A stretch of 64,000 nt of DNA from Camellia lanceoleosa (Eukaryota; Streptophyta; Magnoliopsida; Ericales; Theaceae), in NCBI GenBank assembly GCA_025200525.1, contig CM045761.1, forward strand, positions 97,440,182-97,504,181, given 5' to 3'. Below are positions 24,238 to 35,372 of the stretch, piece by piece. A model generated the notes under the pieces. That model had not been told where the DNA came from. It saw only the letters and a list, made by a program, of their open reading frames with translations, and made no database searches. The stretch's first letter is position 1. Each line of letters opens with the position of its first letter. A program made the translations under genes and the position numbers.

Positions 24238-25668
24238 TGTGGACGCGCCCCGGAGGAGGGACTTATGCTACCACAGTTCGAACTCATTTTGTCACGGTTC
24301 TTAATCTGAACCAAAGAGTCCAAATCCGGCAAATCATTTTGAGAAATAGATTTTTTTTGAAAGAAGTGCCAAACATGGACTGCTTTGCTAGATACAGAGT
24401 CGCCACCTAAATATTTTTTTAATGGGAAAATTTAGGAAACCCTGACTCGTTTGCCTAAGGCCACGTGTTCGTCATTACCAGAGTTGCCTCGGCTCGGGAA
24501 CTTGGGTACGATTGGGGAAGGTCAGCTATGAGCACCCCTTTTCGCCCGATCCGAAGATCGGCCTCTACTAACCATGATATCTTGTTTTGAAAACATTATG
24601 CGCTCGTATTCCGGTTATTAGCCTAGAATTACTATGTTATGAGCACAACAAACAAGTATAGACCAAATCGCCTAAATTGGAACAAAACATTTCATGTTTG
24701 TTTTGATGGTGGTTTACTACTCGCAAGTAGGCTAAAGATGCAAGTTTTGCACCCTCAAGTGGGCTTTAGAAAAGATGGTTTTGCCACTATCTAGTGGGCT
24801 TAAAACTTCACAGTTTCAATGCATTATTCCAATTTAAGTAATTTGACCTCCATCCACTGGCATTCAAGCAGTTATATCACATAAGCAGCTAGCCTCATGG
24901 CAATCATGTTATTATGGAAACACTCACACGCATGCGGTATGCTAAAGCATAAAAGCTTACCTAGTACTCCAAGCCAAAACAGAAACTAGTTAGTAATCAT
25001 ATGCATGATCCTAGTTCATGTTAGATGGCTAATGCAACACATGCAAAATGCAATTATAATAGGCTCGGCTATCCTAAAGATGGCATGTGAAATGCTGCAA
25101 CTAACAAGTATTCAACTTGGAATTGAAATACAATGTAGTTAGTATGATGTGCCGAGCCCGGTGCATGCAAGACAAATGTATGGATGCACGCATGCATAGC
25201 ATAAGGTATGCTAAGTTAAATATGCCCTAATACTAACCATTGAAAGTAGGTAAGTAAAAGGGAGAAAGAAGTGAGGGTTAGAAGACATACACACACTCAC
25301 ACACACTTATTACACAATTGCCCTCGCTCGGAGGGTCCAAAAGAATAATACAAATTAATTAACCTACAAGCTAATTAATTATTACAGACCACCTAATTAA
25401 TTAATCAAATTAACTAAGTTAAGAAAGCAGTAAAGGCCTCGGGAAGAGGGTCCAATGCGTGCGTGCTCGGAAATCCAACGCCATGCACAAGTTTGCCTCT
25501 GTTTTTCCTGCTCTGCTCCTCTGAAAATTGCACAAGTCCCAGGGAGCACTCTATGGACACTGTGGAACATCACCGGCTAAGACAGAACACCACCGGCCAT
25601 GTCCGGATGGTCATCAACCATTTGTAAAGCCATCAGCCAACAATGGATGGCCGGTTGGCAGTATAGAT

Positions 25669-25684
25669 GGCCGGCCGGCCGGCC
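25669..25684. repeat. (GGCC)4 palindrome
   Basis: A pure 16-bp GGCC tetramer run with CCGG overlaps, in a cluster of 'ggccggt' words. It is a self-complementary site in an AT-rich region. Confidence 0.8.
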
Positions 25685-27400
25685 AAAGCTTCCTGCAGAA
25701 CCTGTTTTGACAGCAGCAGAGGGCAAAACAAGGCATGGCAATGCATTTCAAGCAAATGTATGCACCACCACATCCCTTATCATATTTATGACTCAAAGGG
25801 GTATGGTGCTCGATTCTTGGACCACCAATCGTGCATTTCAATGCGTGATAGCCTAAGAGACCAAGTGTGCATTTTCAATGTAGAATGAAATGCACATAAA
25901 CAAACAATGAGCTCAACCTCTATCATACTCAATTCAAGAAGCAAAGCATGCATGCCAATGTAATGCAACCTAGGCATGTGAGCTAAGTGTGCAGCATGAT
26001 CATGCAAACAACAAAACCATGTGCAATAGGCACATGAACTAAACAAGTAAGCATGCAAGGCATATAACATCAATGTTAATGACACACATGCAATAACATG
26101 AAAGGCATAACACATGTAAATATGCAAAGCAACTTAACACAAGAAACATGCGAAATGCGATGACACTTAAACATGCAACATGTTAATAGGCTAAGTACCT
26201 AAACATACAAACATGTATAGCATGCAACAACATGCCAAAGGGATGGTCTTAAACTAATTTGGACAGCTCTCTACTAGGTCCAAAACAGCGGCCAAAACGA
26301 TGCAACAAAGGCATGAAAACACACACATACAAGCATGCATGCACAAGGGCCTAAACATGGAGCATAAACCATCAACTTCTCAAAACATGAAAGGGATGGA
26401 AAATGCAAGTATGCAAGCATGGAACATGGACTGAAATATGGTTTCCAATGATGCCAAATCATGAGAATAGGCCAAATAAAGCATGCTAGTGATCCACATA
26501 CCCAAGGCTAGTAAGCTAGAATGCAAAGAAGCTATACAAAACATGGAAAGCATGACTCCAAAGACCTAAGACAGACTTTAAGCATGTTAAAACATGACCA
26601 AAAACTTCACAAAACTAAGCCAAAATGTGCAAGCATGGTGGTCCAAATGCTAGATACATGTTAAGGCAATTTCATGGCATTACAAGACAAGTATGCTAAG
26701 CATGCATGGTGTGTCTAAATCAACTTAAAATAGTGTTATATCATGACAAAATAAGTACAAATAACACTTAAGACATGGCCAACATGCGCTTAAAAATAGT
26801 GCTCACATATGAGGCTAAAATGACACTTTTTGAAGACAACAAGGAGAGGGAATGACCCTCTCCTTCTTAAGACCTCAAACCACCATCCTCACTACTGAAA
26901 TCCATCAAGATTTTAGTGATAAGGAGGTCCAAACAAGGTGGTCCCAGAGCTCACCAAAAACACACAAAAATGAGGCCAAACAAGGCCTAAGAGGAGGTAA
27001 ACGACCCCAAACACAAAAGTGACCTTAATGAAGTATCTTAAACACAAAACAATAGAACTTTTTTATGTTATACACAAAGCTCAAAACAGCAAGCAAGATA
27101 GGTTAAAAGTGTGTGCAAAAACAGAGAATAAAGAGGGAAAAATGAGTTACCTTTGTAGCCAAAAGGGGACAGCAACCTCTTGGTCCAAAAAAACAGTCCC
27201 TTAGCCTCTGAAAATGGCCTCCAAGCTCCTTAGGTTGATGATAGAGGTGTTGTGCTAGGAGGTGTAGTTCAAATGGCCAAGAACTAGACCCTTTTGAACC
27301 CTCTAACACACCTAAATGTAGAGAGAAAGGGAGATATAGAGATATATATATATATCTTATATATCAGATTTTTCAACCCTTGAAATGGAAGGAGAAGCTC

Positions 27401-27411
27401 TCCTTATATAG
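27401..27411 (-). promoter_or_regulatory. TATA box of G3b
   Basis: Minus strand CTATATAAGGA, followed by a leader with an AT run and GA/CT tract (27302-27368). It lies about 700 bp into the LTR, directly downstream of the hairpin array. Confidence 0.6.
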
Positions 27412-27428
27412 ACAAGGCAAAAGGCCTA

Positions 27429-27756
27429 AGCTTCTTGGAGAAGCTAAGGCAAAAGGGTCAAAGGGGGCAAGCTTCCAAGGAAGCTATAAAGGCCAAGCTT
27501 GGAGAAGCTAGGCAAAGGGTCAAGCTTTTAGAGAAGCTAGACAAAGGGTGCAAAGGGCAAGCTTCTCTTGGAACCTTAGAAGGGTTCAAGCTTCTTGGAG
27601 AAGCTAGACAAAGGGTTCAAGCTTCTTGGAGAAGCTAGAACAAAGAGTCAAAAGGTTCAAGCTTCCTCAAGAAGCTAAAACCAAGGATTCAAAAGGTTCA
27701 AGTTTCCTCAAGAAGCTAAAACAGGGGGTTCAAAAGGGTCAAGCCTCCCCAAGAAG
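27429..27756 (-). repeat. Tandem hairpin array upstream of the G3b promoter
   Basis: About nine units of 30-40 bp, each containing AGCTTCTTGGAGAAGCT or a variant (AGCTTCCTCAAGAAGCT, AGCTTCCAAGGAAGCT), i.e. a 7-bp stem with a short loop, joined by 'agacaaagggttca'-like spacers. In element sense the array lies immediately 5' of the TATA box, where LTR enhancers usually sit. G3c has only about two units (63427-63475) and G3a has none that I see. Confidence 0.75.
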
Positions 27757-27775
27757 AGGTCTCGGCTAGGAAAAG

Positions 27776-27880
27776 AGCCAATCGGCCAACAAAGATGGCC
27801 GACCAACCACAAAAGATGCCGACCAGCCACCAAAGGTGCCGACCGACCACCAATAGTGCCGACCGACCATCACCAATGGC
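27776..27880. repeat. Tandem repeat of GCCGACCRACCAC units
   Basis: Five units of about 19-22 bp around 'gccgaccgaccaccaa', next to the hairpin array in G3b. Related 'gccgaccggca' words occur in G3c at 63210-63245. Confidence 0.65.
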
Positions 27881-28112
27881 CGGTGGGAAGAAAATAGGGC
27901 CGGTGGCCTCAAGCCATGGCTGGTGAGGTGTGGGGATGTCCAATCAAGTCATTCCCTGCCCTCAGAAGCAAAAACACAAGTGGGGAGGTCTTGAGGCAAG
28001 GCATGCAGCCGAAACCTCCGAGAACTCGAGACGAACACGAACATGGATGATCACCGAGTGTTTAAACGGTGACATCCAAATCTTGAGGACGGTCAAAAAG
28101 GGGGTGTCTACA

Positions 28113-28508
28113 AGAAGTTCAAATTCCGCATGAGCGAATTCTGATGCCTCTCATGGGTGGTTTAGTCTAAAGAAAAACCCAAATTTACCACAAAATCCAC
28201 CTAAGCGGAATCCAAAATCCGTACAAGCGATTTTTGCCTAGAATTTCCCAGAAAATCCTATGTGATTCCGCTCGAGCGGTTGCCAAATCCGCACGAGCAG
28301 TTTTATCGGCCGAAGCCAAAATTGATTCCACACTTTGATACAAGTTCCAACGCCCAAAACTCAAAATTTAAATTCGAAAATGTTAAGAGAGGTTAAGTAA
28401 GAGCAGAAAAGAAATCTCAATGACCCAATATGGTAATCAAAACGCCAAAAGTAAAACAGACTATTTTACTAAGCAATACCAGTCAAGTCTAAGACCCACG
28501 ACATCACA
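28113..28508 (-). repeat. G2 5' LTR, second part
   Basis: It continues the LTR after G3b and aligns with 14200-14526, including four 'gcacgagcg'-like palindromes. It ends CATCACA at the ATATA TSD. Confidence 0.8.
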
Positions 28509-28513
28509 ATATA

Positions 28514-29815
28514 AGACAACTTGGCCTCCCCCAAAATATACTGATAACCATACATGATACACACAAATAGAATCGAGATGATAATCGAGATGATACACAC
28601 AGTAAGCCAAGGATACACCTTCCCATAATACAAGCTAATTTACTAGTCACTAGCTGAAAGGAAATGGGACCTCTACCAGTTTACCAGACACCTAGTGGAA
28701 GGAAATGGTACTTCTGCCAAGTTCTCCAGGCTATAGCTGGAAGGTACTGGTACCTCTTATTCTAAGCGTAACTAATTCACCAGGTGCTAGCTAGAAGATA
28801 ATGACAACTCTCATTCTCAGCCCGTGTATATAACCAACCATCACAATATACACAAGCATGAATAACTTGAATGTACTATATACACATAATCTATTCAACA
28901 TCGCAATGTCATCCACCCCCGATGACCAAGGACAGAACGTCTAAGCATATGTATTGAATGCACGTAATACAATAATCCAATTCTCACGAGACCTTTAGTC
29001 CAATTAGTCCCATTATCATGGTTAACTCTCCTATTTAACAATTAACATGCTTACACAACCCATATCAAACAAAACATAACCAAATTCAAGTTTACCCCTT
29101 TTCAATTTATTAAGCCAATAATATTAAATCAGGCTTTTTCCCACCTCAACATAAACGTGTAAAAATACTCTCCAATTAACCAAAACAACTACCAATTTAA
29201 CAATTAAAACCCCCAAATATCAAACCATAAATCTCTTTTTCATGCTTTTTGAAAATTCATAATAAATATGGTTTTATGCAATAAAAGCTACCACATATCT
29301 ATCTATAGATGAAGTATTGAAAATGAGCAAAGAAATCCCTACCTCTTGAAGCAAAATGGAGATAACCCAAAAAAACCACCAGCGATGAAACAAGATCCGT
29401 TTAGACTAAATGAAAGCCCTTGTCGATCTCTACATTTTAGTAGAAAGAACTAGGGGTCAAAGATGTGTAGAAGTAGATGAAATCAAGGAATGAGGAGCTT
29501 GGGGGCTCAAAAATGGCGGAAGAAGAGAGAAAGGAGAGTGAAAAATGATATAGATGAGACCAAAAGTGACTTTTAAAGATGCTGAATTTGGACAGACCGC
29601 TAGAGCGATCAAACCTTCTCTTGAGCAAAGAATGCAAACTCTCAGAAGTTCAGACCATACAAGGCCGATCGATCAAGCGACCAATCTTGTGCTCGAGCAA
29701 ACTTCAACAATTCCCAGAATCACAGGCCTACAAAAGTACTAGATGACTCGCAAGACCGCTCGAGCGAACAACCCGTGGCTCGAGCAACAAAGAAGAAAAG
29801 TTTCAGATTGTTACA
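28514..29815 (-). repeat. G1 3' LTR, second part
   Basis: It continues the G1 LTR after G2 and aligns with 39280-40711. It holds a tandem array (28636-28810), a TATA-like TTTAAAAG on minus near 29571, and palindromes of the 'ccgctcgagcg' type at 29590-29785. It ends GATTGTTACA. Confidence 0.8.
28636..28810. repeat. Tandem repeat of about 50 bp in the G1 LTR
   Basis: Three to four diverged units with 'accagacacctagtggaagg', 'aatggtac' and 'ctctaccag'. The other G1 LTR has the same array with fewer clear units (39415-39540). Confidence 0.6.
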
Positions 29816-29829
29816 ATCTTCCCACCTTA
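29816..29829 (-). promoter_or_regulatory. G1 polypurine tract
   Basis: Minus strand AGGTGGGAAGAT directly precedes the LTR start TGTAACAATC. Confidence 0.6.
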
Positions 29830-31264
29830 GGAAATTCTATCCCCAGAATTAAAGATAAGGCCAAAACAAACTCAGTCAACGGGAAGTACAACCACCAACT
29901 CAAAGTTGGATCCATACTTGGGATAAATTCCCGAATCCCAATATTTTGAGGCCCCAAAGACACCTAAACAATGAAACTCAAGGAAGAGATCACAGATGCC
30001 TCATCGACCCACACAACTCATTGGGCCTATGACACTAGAACAAAAACAACAACCACACGCATACCAAAGGAATCAACCACGCGACAACCACCACAACAAG
30101 CCCAAACACCATTGAGTGCTCAGCACTAGAACATAGAAGGAAATCCCCACAATAAAAGTATCGGTGAACTCACATAGAAAAAGAAAACTCACAACAAAAT
30201 AAGATTAGAGACAACACCCCTATATACAAGCCTCAATAACACTAAAACACTCCTCAAACCAAACACCCAACCAAAAATTTGCGAATCAAGCTGAGTCACT
30301 ACACAACATCCATCATTTGAGGTAAAACAAATGATAACAGAACTTTGTTAAAAGAAACTTTTCATCATTTTCTTGATACCTTGAAAATTAGTCTCTTGAA
30401 TGTAAAACATTCCCACAAGTGCCCAAAACTCACCTCGATCATAAGCCAAAATTACATTCTCTGCCTTTCAAGAAAAAATCAAAAGTTTTATAAACATTCT
30501 TCGAAAACAAAGGTGTTAATCAGAACACAAAATCATCCACAAGTAAGTTGTACATAACTATTTAGTGAGCTCCCTCATTACAATTTAGATTAACTCCACA
30601 ACGTTTCCACTTAAGAAAGCCATCCGAGGCTATAACACTAGGAAAAAAATTCATTTTTCAAATCATGCTCAACAATTGTCATCTCACAACAGCCATCACT
30701 CTTATCGTGATGCCACAACAAATACATATACGTCATATTTCTATAATAACAATTAATAGCAATAACAATTGTGCTAGTAACACAACAAGGCACCAAAAAA
30801 AAAAAAAAAATCACACTTCTACAATTCCATTTCATTATAAGTATTAGAATAAATTATCTCCCCCATAAGGCATAACATACTCGCAAAATGATGACTCCAC
30901 AATACATTACTCCAGCCTAAGGAGTTCCACTAACTTGTAACAAGCCCTACACAAGCTTCATAACCATTGACACGAGACTTCACTCTTGCCAAACCACTCT
31001 AAGGCACTTACAGAGTTACAACCCTTTTTACCAAAGTCTAAGCTAGTTTCAGGGTGACTATTTGTCAACCATATTTCGACATCACTAACCAACTAACCAA
31101 CTCAATAAAACTCTACACTTAGTACCAAACACCAACATGCCACCCAACACCATTACACCAATTGGAGTTCCACATGCAATCCCCTATATCCTTTGAATCA
31201 ACCAGAATTCTTCTAGACTAGACCATACCCCCATGGTTCCCAAAGAAAATCATCACTCCTATAC
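29830..31264 (-). other. G1 internal region left of the CACTA, no coding motif
   Basis: C/A-rich on plus. I see no RT, RNase H or integrase motif on either strand. In a full gypsy element this side would hold integrase, so pol has been lost or was never present. Confidence 0.5.
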
Positions 31265-31782
31265 CTATACTACAACAAAAAATAGTTTTGGAAACACAAC
31301 AAAAATCGTTGCCAAAAGGCAAAAATCGTTGGCAAAGAGCTTTGCCAACCCATAGAGCTTTGTTGGTAACTCGTCGCGGAAAGTGTGTCGGGAAAAGCTT
31401 TTACCAACGAAAAATTCACTACATTGCCAAAAGTATGTCTTTAGCAACCAACATCTTTGTGGGCAAAAGCCTTCAACCATCGTCGCCAATTTACCATTGC
31501 GTCGGCAAAAGTAATTCAAATAGCATGATTATGTTTCACTTTTGCCGACTCAAATTTGCATCGGTAAAAATGATATTTTTGGCGACAACTTGATTGCGTC
31601 AGCAAAACATCTAATTGTTTTATAAAAAAAAATTAATTTGGTATTTGGGATAGCAAAAATTACCATCACAAATAATAAATTACTTTCCAATAAAAAATTA
31701 TTAAATAATATCCACACTTTAATTCATCGACATCCAAATATATGTAAATAAATTCTATTTATGATAACAACAATAGCCCACG

Positions 31783-31934
31783 TGTTCTTACAATCCAAAA
31801 TTTAAGTTTATATACAACAATACCTAAAGTTAAACCAAGCACAAAATAAATAAAATCATGTTCTTACAATCCAAAATTTAAGTTTATGTACAACAATACC
31901 TAAAGTTAAACCAAGCATAAAATAAATAAAATCA
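31783..31934. repeat. 76-bp tandem duplication
   Basis: Copies at 31783-31858 and 31859-31934 differ at only a few bases ('tatatacaac' against 'tatgtacaac', 'gcacaaaa' against 'gcataaaa'). Confidence 0.9.
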
Positions 31935-32869
31935 AGTCAATCCCAATTGGAATGATGTGTTTAATGCAACTATAGCATCACTAATGACAATATGCAAATG
32001 CATGTGAACAAGCCTCTTCTCATTTCCAATTAGCACTGGAGTAAGATCATAATCTCCATCTTCAAAACAACCTACATTCAAGAAAGAAATTTGATTCACT
32101 TTGAATTCCACAGAATTTGAATCCATTCAAACTAATTAAACAAAAACAAATTTGATCTTTGATTTAATAGAGATGGAAAGAGAACCACTCCCCACTCTTT
32201 TCTTTATTATTATTGTTATGAAGACTTTCAATGAACATTCGAAGTAACTTCAATAACTGATATAGACTTCCAGTAGGGACACACATTATGGCTACCTCCA
32301 TTTTTTCTTGTTTGCTTCTGAAAATGTAATTCAAAGATTAGATATTAAAAAACAAAAAGAAAAAATAACAAAAAAACAAAACTAAAATAAAATAAAATAA
32401 AGGACAAAACAAAGTTATGAGCCTCAATTCAAAGACCTACATTCCACATAAATTGAACACATTTATATCTATTAAAGATGAACAAATTTCATCTTCAATT
32501 ATTTATAGTAAGCAACTCTTCTCTTTGTAATAGAGACCCTAATAGGCAAAGTTGAACTATATGATGACATCAAAGAACACAATCAAATTCAACATAGCTT
32601 AGGAGACCACCAGGAGCATAAATGGTGGAAACAACATTGTCCCATGTTTCAACAAAACAAAAAGACCAAAACAAATTCATAACTCCAAAACAATTTTATT
32701 ATTATATATCAATGAATAACACATACCAATTCTTTTTTTTTTTTTGGTACATGCTTCAGGATTGGTTTTGATTCCAATAATGTGTGTGCGCGTGTATTTT
32801 TATGAATGCATTTATGTACTAATAAAAAAAAATGTTTACATATATGCACAGAGAGAGAAAGAAAGAGAC

Positions 32870-32976
32870 CTTGAGAAGAGGTAGTGGAATGTAAGTTCCG
32901 GATGGGTTTCCAGGATTAACGACAGTAACAAGCTTTGGGATTGGTTTAGTTTCTTGCAAAGTCTTTTCTAGCCAGT
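32870..32976 (-). pseudogene. Captured exon of a VAS1/ISS1-type aminotransferase (exon B)
   Basis: A 107-nt minus-strand exon encodes (D)WLEKTLQETKPIPKLVTVV and NPGNPSGTYIP, the conserved block of plant PLP-dependent aminotransferases with the NPGNPSGT motif near the cofactor site. It is bounded by a good acceptor (GCTTTTCAG before ACTGGC) and donor (CTCAAG before GTCTCT). The aspartate codon is split, G in the upstream exon and AC here, which fits exon A. One expected Glu of PEPLL reads Leu (PLPLL). VAS1/ISS1 links methionine to aromatic amino acid and auxin metabolism; this is a fragment inside a CACTA element, not a gene. The family match is from memory. Confidence 0.75.
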
Positions 32977-33649
32977 CTGAAAAGCAAAATATCTGATAAA
33001 TGAACAACAAAAAATATGTAGTGTTTTGTTTGATATGCCCTGTACCTTAATGAAATCAAATAAAAATTAATTCTCCAATACTCTCTTACAACAAAGAGTT
33101 AAGGGCTTTGATACTTCACCATAGGTACACTAGTATATCAAAAACCATTGTAAAAGATGAAAACAGAAAAACTTTTAAAGGAGAAGATGATTAAAATAAA
33201 AAGAAAAATGAAACACAAAATATTCAAGTAATGGAAAATCACCAACCTAGTTTTCCACCAAAATTGAAAACAAATTAAATTCAAGATATTAGCATTTCAT
33301 TTTTTGCTACTACAGTCTTTGGGTCCACAATAGTATAGTAATTAAAATGGGCTTCTATAAGCATTTCAAAAGTCACCAGCCTGCTCTAGCCACCAACAGA
33401 TGAAAGCACAGGCTTAAGGCAATTAATCAATTCAAGAAAGTGCCCAATTCTCAATATAAACATAATTCAGCAATCATAATGTTTGTTGCAGAAACACTCC
33501 CATCAAATAACAAAATTATAATTTTGTACATACAATTTATGTTGTTTAGCAAGAATTTGGCACAGAATACTCAACAAGATTCCCTGAGAAATTGACAAGG
33601 AAAAAGAACTATGATATTTTTCAGGTCATGCACAATGCACATTTCATAC

Positions 33650-33805
33650 CTACATCGAGATGAAGTGTCTTTGGATTATAGAACCCACCAGAATGTTAGT
33701 AACACCTGTCATCTGGAATGACAAGTACACATTGAAGTAGTATGGTGCAAACATAATTACAGAATCCCCAATATCACACAATGTGAGAACTAAGTTCACA
33801 AATGC
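33650..33805 (-). pseudogene. Captured exon of the same aminotransferase (exon A)
   Basis: A 156-nt minus-strand exon encodes AFVNLVLTLCDIGDSVIMFA, then PYYFNVYLSFQMTGVTNILV, and, after a one- or two-base frameshift near 33675-33685, NPKTLHLDV. The acceptor is CTGATTATAG before GCATTT; the donor is GATGTAG before GTATGA. It lies upstream of exon B in transcription order with an intron-like gap of about 670 bp, so genomic DNA, not a processed copy, was captured. I could not find the preceding N-terminal exon or those after exon B. Confidence 0.75.
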
Positions 33806-35316
33806 CTATAATCAGAATGGATAAAAGCTTTTTTTAGAATTTATGAAGGATGGATGGATGAAAACTTCTCTGTTTTAAACTCTGAAAAACTTCATGAGAT
33901 TAATATTCATCCTATACTAAGCAAACACTGAACATGTAAGTATCAAAACGTATTTTTAAATAAAGGCAAGGAAGGCCATCACATTAGACATTGTGGAACT
34001 CTTCATCATTTTCTTTTTTTCAATTTTTTTGGTAAGTATGGAAATCTATTTTTAATCAAGAAAATTAACAAAAGAAAACAGAATGCAACATTGCAATGTG
34101 TAAAGAAAGAATATTACATAGTATGCAAGCATGTAAACATTTTGTGATCCTTCATTCATCGTCATGCCAGATATTACCAATCAAGATAAGACTATAAACA
34201 CCAAAAGGAAAACGTAGCAACCTTATGCATATTTATCTGCTTGTTCTTAGGGAAATTATGACTCATAAACACCCAATGTGCATACTACTCAAAAGGTCAC
34301 AATTTTTTGCTTAGAAGGGAAATGACCTTATTGTGAATTTAAATAAATATGGTTTCCTAAAACTTAGCAAGAAGGACAACAATAAGATAAAAATGTATCT
34401 AAAAATAGTGACTACGAGAAACCAAAAGAAGTGTAAAAGCAAGCACATATGCATAATGAGGCAATGACATAGGTTTATGTTGGCCTTCTCACTCCTCAAC
34501 ATTTTCCCACGTATATTAAAAACCAATATTGAGAGCACAAATTGACTAGACACATTTTTTATTTTTACTAGGTCAAAAGAAAAAACAAACAGACAGCAGG
34601 CATGGTCACCTGATATGGAATTGGTTGCTATTTCTAAATCTCAAAAGAGAGAGAAAATTCTGGGAACAACTATCCCACATTGGAGGTAGGGAAACACCCG
34701 TTTATTAAGCATACAGAGAAGAAAATGAAAAAAAAAAAAAAATCATGTACAACCCTCCAATACCTAGAGATCAAAAACAAAGAAATCACCTTGAATGGAG
34801 AAGATACTAAAGCCTCAAGGAAGATAGATAACAAATCTTCTCCCATAAAATTTAAATTGTAATTTTTTCATAAAAACTCTTCCATTCTGTCCAACCAAAT
34901 TAGTAGAGAACACAATTCCAATTACAATTTTTATGAAGAGTTTAATTTGCAACAACAATTCCAATTACAATTACAATTTGTTGTTGCAAATTAAACTCTC
35001 TTTTTTTTTCTTTTTTTTTTAATATTTTATATATATCTATAATTTGCAACAACAAACCATTTTTAATTCCATAATATTGAAGAAGTTATATAAAAATTTA
35101 GCATTGCCCTAATTTCAACATTTCCCTAATTCAACAACAAATTCAATAACATTGCCCTAATTTCAATAACATCTCACTCCAAGCAACTGTCAGGTAATCA
35201 ATGTAAATGACTTATATTCATCTTTGGATGACATTACCAGTGTATAATCGATTTTATAAAGCATTAAAGTTCTGTAGATATGATTTGTGTGTATATATAT
35301 ATGTATGTGTGTATGT

Positions 35317-35319
<3 letters not shown>

Positions 35320-35371
<52 letters not shown>
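35320..35371. repeat. (GA)n microsatellite
   Basis: About 25 AG repeats. On minus it is a CT run just downstream of a possible splice donor (CTCAG before GTATGTCC), so it may be part of a captured 5' leader or first intron. Confidence 0.9.

Positions 35372-35372
<1 letters not shown>

Larger units (their letters stand above)
24238..28112 (-). mobile_element. G3b: very long solo LTR in the G2 5' LTR
   Basis: On minus it starts TGTAGACACCCCC and ends CGTCCACA. The body aligns with G3a through many blocks ('accaaagagtccaaat', 'atgagcaccc', 'cctagtactccaagc', 'aatgcaacacatgcaa'). The flanking pentamers are AGCGG and AGAAG, a doubtful or mutated TSD, but the split of the G2 LTR is clean. It is 3875 bp, longer than G3a mainly through arrays near the promoter. 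No coding sequence is recognised. Confidence 0.75.
12338..28508 (-). mobile_element. G2: gypsy-type (chromovirus-like) LTR retrotransposon
   Basis: The LTRs read on plus start TCTCACGCCCC (12338) and TGTCACACCCC (23111) and end CATTACA (14526) and CATCACA (28508). The TSD ATATA is perfect (12333-12337 and 28509-28513), and the joined flank matches the uninterrupted G1 LTR at 39270-39290. The minus-strand order is PBS, gag, protease, RT, RNase H, integrase, chromodomain-like tail, PPT. Frames carry many stops and shifts, so it is dead. Two G3 solo LTRs are inserted. The chromodomain-like C-terminus suggests a Del/Tekay-type chromovirus; that clade call needs a phylogeny. Confidence 0.88.

Noticed and set aside
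25668..25690. GGCC run as a functional CpG island or promoter
   Set aside because: It is a 16-bp simple repeat inside an LTR, with no gene beside it.
27429..27756. CRISPR-like array
   Set aside because: Units and spacers are both repetitive, lengths are irregular, and it lies in a plant LTR.
32870..33805. Intact aminotransferase gene
   Set aside because: Only two exons are found, one frameshifted, and both lie between CACTA termini with a TSD.
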